Shown: in pieces, positions 9,310 through 18,939 of the stretch
Position numbering within the stretch: position 1 is the stretch's first letter
Layout of the letters: each line of letters starts with the position of its first letter
Source of the DNA: Perkinsus chesapeaki
Taxonomy: Eukaryota > Perkinsozoa > Perkinsida > Perkinsidae
Direction: 5' to 3'
Assembly (NCBI GenBank): GCA_013115145.1
Contig: JAAPAO010000366.1
Coordinates: forward strand, 15,606-35,714
Length of the DNA stretch: 20,109 nt
Translations under genes and position numbers: made by a program
The notes under the pieces: generated by a model
The model's database searches: none
Told to the model about the DNA's origin: nothing
What the model saw: the letters and a program-made list of their open reading frames with translations, nothing else

Positions 9310-12300
9310 GTGGTCACCGCAGTACCGTTATCGGAGTTCACCGAGCCTGGTGCTGATCCAGTAACGATCATCCAGCGGTATCGACGACGAGGGGTGCCGA
9401 TGACGGATCTTGTCAAGAGTTTCAGCCGCCATGAAAATAAAGTGAGACGGCCAACTTTCATGTGTGGAAGGTTGTGTCTTCATTTCAGTTGCAAGAGGAG
9501 CTTGTTCAGCTGATTAACGATCACTACGCGGAGTTCATAGGCTTGTCTACGAAAATGGACGACGTAAGCGGATCCGGGTCTAACCATCGAACGACCCAGG
9601 TTCGAATCCTGGCGTGGGCGATTAGGTATCTCGTAAATCAGCGAGTCTCCGGCCGCCTTTAGCGGCAGCGCTGCAGTCGTCCAACAGCTCCACGGCTATG
9701 GTGAAGGTTATTGTAGACAAGGCAGATGAATTGATGAAAGAAAAGGAACAAATAGGACACGAAAAGAGGGTAACAATTCACCCCCCTTCGATTTGCTAGT
9801 CTGAGGCGGATGTAAACTTCAGCAGTTGCATAGTGGGACCAAGCAACGTACGTGTTCGGGTATGTGATTCCCGAATAGTGGCGTGCAGTAGTTGCGCTGG
9901 AATTTCACGGCGTGTGGTGGAAATGATCGAAATGCGCGACGAAAAAGGTCTTACACGCCACTTTAACTTGTAGAAGTTGTGGACCACAACTTGTCGTATG
10001 TTCAATGACTATGCGATTTGCTAAACGGTTTGGCTCACACTACTTTTCTCTTATGATCGGCTATTCAATCAGAGCTTATGTCCGTTGATCGTCAGCTGGG
10101 TAGAATCGAAAGGCGTTTGCACTCACCTCTTCCGAAACCAATGCGCCTTTTGGATAAGTCGCGAGCTGCTCGAGTCCCTGCCAGCCACTACACCCGATGC
10201 GAATCATACAATACGATTAATCGATCCACGAAATATGATTATCCATGTGCCAACCTCACGGAGAGTTGTCACGCAACACTTAGTTTTGGCAGGAAAGCTG
10301 GAATTTCGGAAGATCATTTTATATTTCGCCGTCGTGGTGGTGGAAGGAGCATGTTTGATGTTGTCAGTTACTCCAACTCTATATCGACAACCGTTCCCTC
10401 CTGTCCAAGATATCCGATCGTCTAGTAGAGAGTTCATCATCAGCGGACCATCTCACCTTGGCAGGCTATGCTGCACTTGAAAATAGTGCCATCGAACTGA
10501 CGCGGATGGAACTAGCCTTGCGAGAAGCTAACACCGATGAAGGTCAGTCGGTTTGCCATATCGAGTTATATCGGCACCTTTCGGTCCGAAGTTTTCCTTC
10601 ATATTTGTGATATTTTTAGCCAGGCGAGATCGCCATCTCACCGATCTCGGGTGACATTGTACGATTCTTCCACTGTAGAGACCCTTTGGAGGGTCGTAGG
10701 TCGAAATGCAAGGGACTGTCGGTGTGGTACATTATTATACAAGAGCCGCAGTCGATGATTGCTAGTTTGGCATCTAACATATACTGTCATGGCTCCTCTC
10801 GTGAGCCAGTTTGCTATGAGGAAGCTGCTGCCCCAAACGGTCTGTTACTTTCATACCCTCCCCTGAGTTCGCTGGGTTAGTAATCTGTCTCTTTTTGAGG
10901 CTCTACTGGAACTTACACTGGACTTACTCTTAATCAGGGCCAGGCGGCTCTGATTGCATTTGCTACATCTTCAATAGAACTTGTAGCTTTTAATAAGGGA
11001 CGCCTGAGATTGAAAACCGGCAGTTCCGATTTCACAAGGTCGATAAATATTTCTAGTGCGAAGATGCACTCAGAAATACATATAGCAATTATTTTGCTGG
11101 CAAAAGGGTAAACAGCACGTCCTTTCATGCCTTCGACCAGCTGTTCTTCTACCGTAGAAGTTCTACGACTCCCTAATTTGAGGTCTCGCGGTAGTCTCGA
11201 ATTTATGAGAGAACCATCAATATTTTCATACCGTATTTTCCTCTACTCTCCTATAATATCGCAGGTACCCCTTCTGAACCATCCCAAGGGGAACAGTTCA
11301 TTCAAAGCCTCCGTGGTGACTTGGATGCTACGCGAGATCAACTACACAAGACGCTAACTCGAGAGTGAGGGGAATCTTGCAATCTTGCATTTCTTCAACG
11401 CTTCGGCCAGATTCAATCATCTTGTGAAGATTTTTGCCGATGCCCCCTCGGAGGACTCCTCGTCGGTCTCTGCTATGTGTTTACTGGCTACCTGCAGAGG
11501 ACTGGTGAGTTTTGTGGCGCGTGACTCTTGCGTTGGACTGCTGCCCGAAAGGTGAACCTCGGCCGCACTGATGATATTTATACCACAATTATCGAAGTGC
11601 TCGTTGATAAGCAGCTCAATGAGATTGCGAGTAAGTCGTCCCTGGTTCGATTCCTGGTTAGGGTATTTTAACTACAGGCTCAGAGAAGTCTGGCTTGACT
11701 GCAGCCAACTCGGCCTCATCTGTGTCGCTTGAAGGGTATTTCGGTAGAGTGTCGTCGACGTTGAAAAGTCAAACGCATCCATTGGCAAAGTTGAACGAGT
11801 GTTTGATGGAGGTGGAGGGGCTACATTTATTACCAGGTAGACGGTACTGCTGTCGGAGCAGGTGGAACTAACTGAAATGATACGATGCCTCGATCTCGTG
11901 AGTTTTCCCCGTTGTTTCCCGTAGCCAGCTTGGCTCAAGTTATCCCCAAAATCTAAAGCCCTGTCTCAAGATCATGCTCAAGAGGAACTCCAGCAACAAC
12001 TTGCGGAAGAAATGAGAATATAAACAATCTACGAAGAGACTCAGCTTCTGATTCAAAATCAGAATCGTCTAGACGGCGTCTAGTATACGCATTCAACTTA
12101 GTACTTACACGATCAGGTTGGCTATTCCTGCACGAGTTTTTCTCATCCACTTCGTTTCATTCCGAAATATATGAATGAACCTCAAATCATGAAGCCAATA
12201 TTAAAGATGCTATTGACCATTGTGCTCGTCTCAATGTGGGCGCATACTTGTACTCAATCCCGGTAAACATATCAGAGCTGAGCGGGATGGTGTGACAGAA

Positions 12301-15300
12301 TAGTAGTATTCGAGGCCCTTCAACCACAAGAAGAAATGGAAGTGGAAGAATTGATCACAGACGACCTGCTTCAGTACAAGGCTGATGACTCTACTCTATC
12401 AGATCGAGTCCAGTGTTCTCTGCTGGCTTATTGTTAACAATGTTAACCCCTATTCTTAGCGCAAATCCAGTAAACTCTCACAAGATAACGGCTTGAATTA
12501 CTTGGGGAAGAAGTATTATGCACTTGTCAGGCGTTGCCATTTGCCACAAGTTGACACAACCGAATAGCCACCGGTGGGATCCACTTAGTCGATCACTAAC
12601 AGTATACCAACTCATAACAGTTGATTCGACTGTTATGAGAGTGCCGCCGAGAGATAGATCTGGGCCCCAGAAGCAAGATCATCAAGTATATGAAGTTGTC
12701 AAGGTTCACAATTGATGATGGTGTGATTCAATGATGGTGTCATCAAGGCTTGTTAATTCTATTATGCATAGGGTTTCTATAACACGAATAAGAATTCGAC
12801 ATGAGCAGAAACATGCCCTCATTTTGTGCTGACAAGATCATCTCATTGGGGCGGCGATACTCGGCTGTTTGACATGGATAACGAGATTTTTCGAAACCCC
12901 GCTCGGATCGGATTGTTTTCAGAGTGCCTCCTTCGACCGGCTCTGGAGTGTATCATTCAGCGAGTGCCGTCGATTTTCATGCCGACCTATCCAGTCCAGT
13001 TTGCCGCCAACTACTCGGCGTCACAGACCTTTATACGTCAGCTTGGCGAAGGACATGAAAAATATCTCTCAACGGTGAGATGTGAAATACCTTTGCCGGG
13101 GATCGAACCTGCGGTTGTTCCTCAGGCACCGTGGGTGGCAGAGTTCGAAGGGAAGTGGAAGACTAATGTGTAGGCCTTTGACGGTGCATCTCCAACGAGC
13201 CTCCTCTGCATCATCCCATGCCCACAATCCGTCCTCCAATCCATATTATTCTGAAGTTCGAATTAAATTAGATCAACAACGATCCCTACAAGTGTTCAAC
13301 GAAGTCGGAATGTCTACTTCGCCGAACCAGCTCAGCATTTCAATTTCGTCATCCGTGCAGGTCGTTCCCGACTCCAAGCTTAGTAGCTCCGGGGCTCACT
13401 GAATTTGCCTTCCTTTCTGTCCCTCAGCCGTTTGCCAGTTGATTCTTACTGCCGTCATCCTCCTCAGTTACTTTTCACTACGTCAGCGTGAAATAGCTCA
13501 GCAGGTGCGCAAGGAGCTCTTCACTCGAGAAGACAGCCCACTGCAACTCATACGGTCCCAGGTCGTCGGTCATTTCCAGGATTTCCATCGCTAAGTCGTC
13601 TCCGTTCAGATTTGGTGCGAGCCGGAGGCGTTAGCCCAGCTGATGCCTCAGTTAGTTCCGAGATGCCTTCATCTCACCTGCGACGTCCTCGCGGCCTGGC
13701 AGGGTCACATTGCGGACAAAACTGCCGCGGAGGCATCCAGTAGGCATCCGATAGAAGCGTATTTCCGCATTGTATTCTTCAGACTTTGGTTTGCTCTTAT
13801 CGTTTTGCAAAGATTTATCAACAGTGTCGTCTGAGCTGGCTCCCGAAACTGTCGACGGTTTGGGTGCTAAAATCGAGGCTACTGTAGACAGTGGCTCGGA
13901 TGTAGCCGAGAAAGGTATGTTGATATTGGAGACCGAAAGCTGGGATGCAGGCGGCACCATACAGGGCCCGGTGTTTAAATGTCTTCATTTACGTTTTATC
14001 GGCAGACGCTCAGTAGATCACATCGTTCCCGATCCACGTAATTGTCACAACGCACACTACTGATTAACAACGGACCACTTTCCACGATTTCACTTTCAAT
14101 GTCATTTCCTCTTTCAGTTGAACACCTGCTCTATCTCTGCGTAGAGCGGCTTCACCATCAGGCTTCTGATGTGGAGACAACATTATCACAAACGCTCGTT
14201 GCAGCCGTCGGTAGGATCAACTGGGGTCCTTCTTGCCCACTGTGGAGTCGACTCAGTTCCGAAACTGGAAGGGGTTAAGCAAATACCTGTGCTCTACCGG
14301 ATGACCTCTAAATCGGCTCCGACGACGAACAGCGCCTATATTGATAATGCTTGCAGCATACTTAGCGATTTTTCCAGCAAATACAATAGAGATTAGTAAG
14401 AGGCTTTGGTGACGGGGAGTCCACTCGATGGCCAATAGTTATCGAATATAGCCCTACGGAATGAAACCGTAGTTGGAATCCACACTGTGGAATGTACTGC
14501 TACGATGGTGCAAGACAGAGGCTGTAACCAATGCTTCGGGAGCACCATCTCCTGGAGTAGCCACCAGTTGTCTGCTAATAACACGTAGACGTTTCGAAAT
14601 GAACGGTGAACGGGAGTGAATTAATTTGGCATGGTCCAGTAGTTCATCGTAGTAGTAGTTAAATCCGTTTACTCAACTAACTTTGTCGGAAAGTCTGGTA
14701 AAGTCGTTAAAACGTACAATAGGAGGAAGCTGTCGTGTTAGTATCTGGTTCGAATCGTAGGACATCTCTTTCCCATTCCATAGCTATCCATATCTCTCCT
14801 CAATTCTATCATATCTACCCTCAGCCCTACCGAAGTGGATCGAGTCCTCGGAGCCGCCGGTGATCGATGTGCTGAGGAGCTAGCGAAGCGATGCAAGGCA
14901 GTACTCGATAAAGAGGAGTCTTTAAGCAGATTCACGCATCAGAACAAAGGTTGGTATTTCATGACCGGGAGTTTTCACTTGCCTGCTACTAATGAGACAA
15001 CACATTGAGTTCGTTTATGTCGGCCTAAAGCGGACACTCTAGTGAGCAATGCCGTTTGTACTGTATCGATTTCCTATGCTAACTGGTTATGTACTGTGTG
15101 TCGTATTTTCATGGCTCGTATATTTTCGAATTCAAGGTTCCGTAATTGGTGTAACTAGCACCTTTACTGAAAGCTTTAGGTTCATCTGCGGAACAGCTAT
15201 CAGATATCGATAAACTGCGGGCGCAGTTATGGCTGGATGCCTCTCACTTGATCGAAACTTTACCCAAGAGAGAGTCCTCCAGTATAGACACCCTTCGAGA

Positions 15301-15352
15301 TGTAACTAAATCAGGGAAGCTAGTGATGGATAGAATCAGGCCTACAGTATAA
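9307..15352 (+). CDS. COG2: Conserved oligomeric Golgi complex subunit 2 (COG2), 17 exons
   Basis: Exons: 9307-9441, 9489-9563, 9626-9769, 10368-10542, 11265-11364, 11411-11504, 11552-11630, 11678-11836, 12809-13074, 13126-13169, 13468-13561, 13610-13739, 13825-13914, 14118-14210, 14257-14395, 14825-14949, 15180-15352. All junctions are GT-AG in phase, giving 704 aa (human COG2 is about 740). COG2 is a lobe A subunit of the tether that captures retrograde vesicles at the Golgi. Family hallmarks in order: ELVQLINDHYAEFIGLSTKM in exon 2 (COG2 N-terminal domain), the coiled-coil-like EQFIQSLRGDLDATRDQLHK in exon 5, FEGKWKTNVYFSLRQREIA across exons 10-11, and IPVLYRMTSKSAPTTNSAYI in exon 15. It ends DKLRAQLWLDASHLIE...RIRPTV. 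Weakest joins are exons 8-9 (972-nt intron) and 12-13. Confidence 0.93.
9595..9611 (+). other. tRNA T-arm-like hairpin with exact B-box in COG2 intron 2
   Basis: Inside the 62-nt intron 9564-9625, CCAGG-TTCGAAT-CCTGG forms a perfect 5-bp stem with a 7-nt loop, exactly the geometry of a tRNA T arm. It contains the B-box consensus GGTTCGANNCC. It is followed by CGTGGGCGA, resembling a tRNA 3' acceptor strand, but no matching 5' strand, D arm or anticodon arm lies upstream, so this is not a tRNA gene. Confidence 0.7.
9770..10367 (+). other. COG2 intron 3, no independent gene supported
   Basis: A 598-nt intron. Overlapping open frames of 115 and 131 codons begin near 10078, and one reads MSVDRQLGRIERRL after an acceptor-like site, but COG2 homology runs directly from exon 3 to the exon at 10368 without them. 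I treat them as chance frames or, less likely, an alternative exon. Confidence 0.5.
10543..11264 (+). other. COG2 intron 4, no independent gene supported
   Basis: A 722-nt intron. The minus strand is open over 10934-11128 (ending SSIEDVANAIRAAWP) and the plus strand over 10537-10758. Neither has a convincing start plus splice borders, and the flanking COG2 exons join in phase (G|GT) with matching homology. Confidence 0.5.
11643..11653 (+). other. Exact B-box motif in COG2 intron 7
   Basis: The 47-nt intron 11631-11677 contains GGTTCGATTCC. The surrounding bases (CCCTGGTTCGATTCC, then TGGTTAGGG) resemble the 3' end of a eukaryotic tRNA-Glu as I remember it, but the T stem is interrupted by a central mismatch and there is no tRNA body. 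Confidence 0.65.
11837..12808 (+). other. COG2 intron 8 with coding-like islands
   Basis: This 972-nt intron is the longest in the gene. After the leader-like sequence, one frame reads LSPKSKALSQDHAQEELQQQ and on to a stop near 12022. Another island around 12310-12437 reads EALQPQEEMEVEELITDDLL and later DDSTLSDRVQCSLLAY before a stop. Neither can be included in COG2 in phase with a donor before its stop. They may be retroposed mRNA fragments or chance frames. Confidence 0.35.
11919..11939 (+). other. Spliced-leader-like sequence in COG2 intron 8
   Basis: The 21 bases start CCGTAGCCA and end TTGGCTCAAG. Compared with the dinoflagellate spliced leader as I remember it, only the two central bases differ (GC here, TT there), and the second of these, C, fits the perkinsid leader variant. 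An SL RNA gene would have GT right after CAAG; here TT follows, so this is not an intact SL gene. It may be a relict leader from a retroposed trans-spliced mRNA. The same bases also include a possible acceptor (CCAG at 11924-11927). Confidence 0.55.
13096..13106 (-). other. Exact B-box motif, minus orientation, in COG2 intron 9
   Basis: The 51-nt intron 13075-13125 contains GGGATCGAACC, whose reverse complement GGTTCGATCCC fits the B-box consensus. The flanks do not form a T stem. A fourth, imperfect copy (GGTTCGAATCG) lies near 14748 in the 429-nt intron 15. Confidence 0.65.
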
Positions 15353-15808
15353 AAAGTGTTTCATTACTGATCATCATAGTGTTGAATTATACCACCTCAA
15401 AACTTTCCAGTTTATATCGTTAAGCCAAAAGAGAATACTCGGCATACCCGGACGAAAAAGTCACCAACGGAGCTCCTACACTTCTGCAGCGTGGCGGTAA
15501 TATTCCGTCGTAAAGAACGATAATATACTTTTTAATATACCATGACAACTCAACGCCTGAATTTGAGATGCTTGAACTAGATTTCGTTTGCCGTTGACAT
15601 CTCTTACAGAATCATCATAATGAGAATGATCAGGAAAACGAGTAGGGTATTTGGAGATACCCGTGCAGCATTGGAAGGCCTATACCGAAGCACCGACATT
15701 TGAAAAGTCTCGCGAGGATCTACAGTAATCCACTGCCATCTATACAGTATATAGAATGACCTTGTTCGAAAACAGCGAGTCGGGCGCCAGATGTCACGGC
15801 AGAGCAGT
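15353..15808. other. Intergenic 3' region between convergent genes
   Basis: This lies between the end of COG2 and the end of the minus-strand gene. A minus frame is open over 15604-15870 and ends in a hydrophobic run (LLVFLIILIMMIL), and a second minus frame is open over part of it, but no complete model joins. No RNA gene or repeat seen. Confidence 0.4.
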
Positions 15809-17564
15809 TTATAGAAAATCACGTGGGGCAGCTGAGCAAACTGCGGAAGCAATGAAGAAAACGAGCACAATCACGGGGGTCATAGGAGTAGTCGATGCGG
15901 CAGCAGATCGTGGTAAGGGCACGTCTAATAGAATTGTAGTAGTTGTCGCTGTAGTAGTAGTTGTTGTAGTTGTAGTAGTAGTTGTACTTGTAGTTGTAGT
16001 TGTAGTTGTAGTAGGATATGTAGAGGACCACTTGAATCTAACCCAGTCGATTACTGTGGTCTGACACGCAAATTCAAAAGCCAGATCACATCGAAAATAA
16101 ACTACCCGGTTGGTATAAAGCGACAAACAGAGAATGTGAATGAACGTTTCGTTATATTCCGGATATTCCTGTATCGTAAGGTCTACCGGGCGACCAGGTT
16201 GATACCTGAAGGACTAGGATAAGATTCGAAGCCTAGTAGGCTTAGCCTACCACGGCCGATCACCAGTTCAGGTCACGGTGACGAGAACGGAAAGCGGAAA
16301 ACATAATGCTTTGTATACTATACAGTACTAGTAGTACCGCAGATTCTGCAGCGCATGAAGCCCGGAGGCCCATGTAGAGTCTACATTGTAGACCCTACCG
16401 GATTCCGAGAAACTTACTTAGCGTAGCCATAATCTTCTGTGTTGTAGCAATTCTATTATCCAGGATAGCTCCACGGAGCGACTCTATATTCATATGTAAC
16501 ATGCTCATACGGCTTTCAAAAAGCCTCTCCCTGTAAGCAATGCAGCATAAGAAATGTCACTATGCTAAAACGCGGTAGAGTGTACCCTCTGGTGAGAATA
16601 ATGATGTCTTTGTTATTTAACTGCTCCACAGCACGCGGTATCAAACCATGGGTCTGAAGAAACAGAGTAACGAGCAAAGGGCGGCAGTCACATTTCCTTA
16701 GATCGACGAAAAAGGGTCGAGCCTCTTTAGAGGACTCATTGTAAACGTAACCCTTCACAAGGGACTCGTTATCGGGTTCAGTGTCAGTGCACATCACTAA
16801 CAGAAGGTCATCATAAATGCTATCGGGGGTTATATCTAATCGAAATACTCATCTGTGGTACCAAAATTTTTATGTACGAAGTTTCAGGATAGCCCTAAAT
16901 TTGAGATTTGTTCGGATTTCACAAGGTGTAGCCCTCCCGACTTCTTCGCTGAGATCTTGAGCATTGGTTCCATCGAGACCATTCGGGTATCTTAAATGGA
17001 AAATAATCGGACTTATAATACTTCATGGGTGTAGTACTTTATGATTGAGCTTTTTCCGAAACTACCATAAAACTCTCCTGCAAGGCCACCTTTATAGGGG
17101 CCATTGTGAGTGAGTAATACGGTCCAGTCATCTTGGTTCTCCAGTTTATCCACTTTGAACACCGAGCCTTCGATGTACGAGGCACGAGTCAGGAAAGGGT
17201 TGCTCATCGTCATGAATTGGCTGAGACAGGTTAAAGTTCGCTATGAATGAACAGTGAAGTTTAACGCGACTTTCGTCTCACTTAGGAGCGCAAGCCATCA
17301 GCACCTCCGAACCATTCTCGCTGACAAGTAGAGATGTGGGATAGACATCACCAGCCGGGTACTCCTTCATCGTCAGGCCGTCGATATACGTGAGATAACC
17401 TACAGTGGAGCGGTTATATTATGAAAGCTGAGCCGAAGTATACCCTCAATTATGTTGAATAGTGTATGATTAAAGAATTTACGACTCTCTATATCATATT
17501 TAATCTTTAACTGATGAGTGACAGTAGATATGATGAATATACGACCCATCAGAGTCGGTACCAT
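15809..17564 (-). CDS. Unknown seven-exon protein with Thr-rich stalk and hydrophobic tail
   Basis: Minus-strand exons: 17564-17444, 17399-17282, 17220-17038, 16990-16878, 16796-16586, 16530-16418, 16053-15809; all phases agree, giving 367 aa. Introns 1-3 and 5 are short (44, 61, 47, 55 nt). Start ATG 17564 lies 11 nt after a strong acceptor (TTTTTCCATAG). The protein reads MVPTLMGRIFIISTVTHQLK, later YPAGDVYPTSLLVSENGSEV and TRASYIEGSVFKVDKLENQD, then a helical segment (ERLFESRMSMLHMNIESLRG). The last exon encodes about 26 Thr-rich residues and the hydrophobic PVIVLVFFIASAV near the C-terminus, suggesting a membrane-anchored stalk. The final junction (CTAA|GTAAGT to CCACAG, 364 nt) is the least certain; without it the protein ends at 16395 with 293 aa. 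No family recognised. Confidence 0.5.
15935..16014. repeat. GTA/GTT trinucleotide microsatellite
   Basis: About 26 tandem triplets of GTA and GTT with a few variants (CTT, GTC, GCT). On the minus strand, in the frame of the last exon of the neighbouring gene, they read as a threonine run (ACT/ACA/ACC codons); in the other minus frames they read Tyr/Asn. Confidence 0.95.
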
Positions 17565-17576
17565 TTTACGAGCAAC

Positions 17577-18191
17577 TATGGAAAAAGCTGAAGGACTACT
17601 GAAAGGGCATGTGCTCGTGCAATGCGGCGTGCGGGCCCTCTAACTTCGTCGACTCCGTAGACAATGCCCGGACTCCAATTCCAACTAAACTCGACAATGC
17701 TGGAGACCCTGTATTTAGCATGCATTACCGTACATTCAACAATACCAAGGGGAGACACTGACCAAATTCCTTTTTAAAGACAAATTGAGGTAACCCGGAC
17801 GTCCACTGTTTGTAAAATTGAACAAGTCCACCCATCGGTCACACACGCGTGCGCATCATGCGTGTCACGGGTATGTTCGGTTCTGTAATTTCGAACTTCC
17901 GCGGCAGTTACGAACCGAAGATACAATCTTGTGATGTCAAACTGGCGACATTGTTGCCTCCGTTGTTGTTTTCCGTCACGATCGAGCTCTCCTCCAATCT
18001 ACCTGTGTTAAGCTAATTTGCGGACAACCGGTTAGAATTATATGACGTGAGATCGTAGTTTCACGCAAATTTACAGAGTCTCCGACAGTTAAGCGACATA
18101 ATCGAAGGATAAACCCAACGGTTTTTTCCTAACCGGTTAGGAATAATACAGATTTCGATGCTTTCGTCGAGTACACCCGTCGTGCGTTTCG
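17577..18191. other. No defensible gene; upstream region of minus-strand gene
   Basis: Open minus frames over 17576-17758 could not be joined in phase to the start of the minus-strand gene, and the acceptor at 17576-17577 fits a trans-splice site instead. The segment holds an imperfect inverted repeat (TTCGGTTCTGTAA near 17877 against TTACGAACCGAA near 17908) and two copies of AACCGGTTAG (18026-18035 and 18131-18140). Confidence 0.4.
18126..18143. repeat. Perfect 18-bp palindrome
   Basis: TTCCTAACCGGTTAGGAA is its own reverse complement. The core AACCGGTTAG also occurs about 100 bp upstream at 18026-18035. A dyad of this size suits a dimeric DNA-binding protein, but no such protein is known for it here. 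Confidence 0.8.
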
Positions 18192-18939
18192 TCACCTAGA
18201 GACTCTACCCCGTAGTTGTCCCGCGAATTCGCATTCGCCAACCCATGTTGCCCAGATTCGATGCATCCGTACAACTGCATGCTTGAACAGGTCTTGCATG
18301 TACGGTATACATACTACCATATATGGTAAATGATATATCACTATGTTCAAGTAGTAGTGAGCACCGCTCAGTACGGCTTGTTCTAGGATTCTTTCGTAGT
18401 CTATGTGCATGCGTGCTATAATAATCTATAGCTAAGCGGCCGGCGCGGTTGGTTATCGCCTGCCCTTGGTGTGTTCTTGTTTATCACTCCTATCCCTAGC
18501 GTAAGCTAACTATCCCTCAAGGTCCCTCCTGTTGTGTTAACGCATCTGAGCCTCTAGTCCTACATCAACTAACTACTTAACCGAACCCGATAACAGGCTC
18601 TGTTTAGGACGGATAGTAGTTCTCAGGCATTCGCCTTGACGAGCATTACTTTGTATTGCTAGGTGTTCTCTTTAATACAGGAGTTGTTCCATGTTCAGTT
18701 GGTTGTTAGAATGTTCAGGGTTGTTAATTACTAATCAACTTGAACAGTTGAATTGTTTACAGAGTCACTAACACAGCATCCATACAATGGTTCACTTATG
18801 TTCCATGCTATACACAAAGAACAGTCAAATGATGACGACAGCAACTAGAAAAGACTACGTACCAGAAATAGATAAAAAAACAAATAGCCGATAGAGGCAC
18901 CAAAAGGATACACAAAAAACACACTTGTCAAATTCAAAG
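18192..18939. other. Largely featureless; one weak minus ORF
   Basis: A minus frame over 18192-18410 opens with ATG (MHIDYERILEQAVLSG) and runs 72 codons. A donor-like AG|GTGACG lies at its stop. I found no second exon to join. The rest (18411-18939) has no credible exon, RNA gene or repeat; the last 100 bases before the next gene are A-rich. Confidence 0.3.

Noticed and set aside
9564-9625. tRNA gene in COG2 intron 2
   Set aside because: The T arm and a possible 3' acceptor strand are present, but there is no matching 5' acceptor strand, D arm or anticodon arm upstream, and the flanking COG2 exons join perfectly across it.
9588-9625. Small COG2 exon reading VRILAWAIR
   Set aside because: It breaks the phase of the next exon and has no family match; starting the exon at 9626 gives continuous COG2-like sequence of the right length.
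10078-10480. 115- and 131-codon plus ORFs as a separate gene
   Set aside because: They overlap each other in two frames, lie in a COG2 intron, and have no splice or homology support.
12826-13173. Uninterrupted 115-codon ORF as a single exon
   Set aside because: It reads through a GTGAGA donor at 13075 and a CTCAG acceptor at 13125; removing those 51 nt improves the match to COG2 and keeps phase.
13174-13402. COG2 exon in the frame reading NPYYSEVRIKLDQQ
   Set aside because: It resembled the expected YF-x-x-R motif but could not be joined in phase. The exon at 13468 (TNVYFSLRQREIA) fits both phase and homology far better.
15809-15884. Signal peptide starting a new minus gene at the internal ATG (MTPVIVLVFFIASAV)
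   Set aside because: It looks like a signal peptide, but the frame stops after 24 codons and the downstream joins gave only a very short product. It fits better as the C-terminal hydrophobic segment of the upstream minus exons.
15756-16064. Plus-strand ORF with a long valine run
   Set aside because: It is the antisense of the GTA/GTT microsatellite; the poly-Val run and lack of splice borders make it implausible as a protein.
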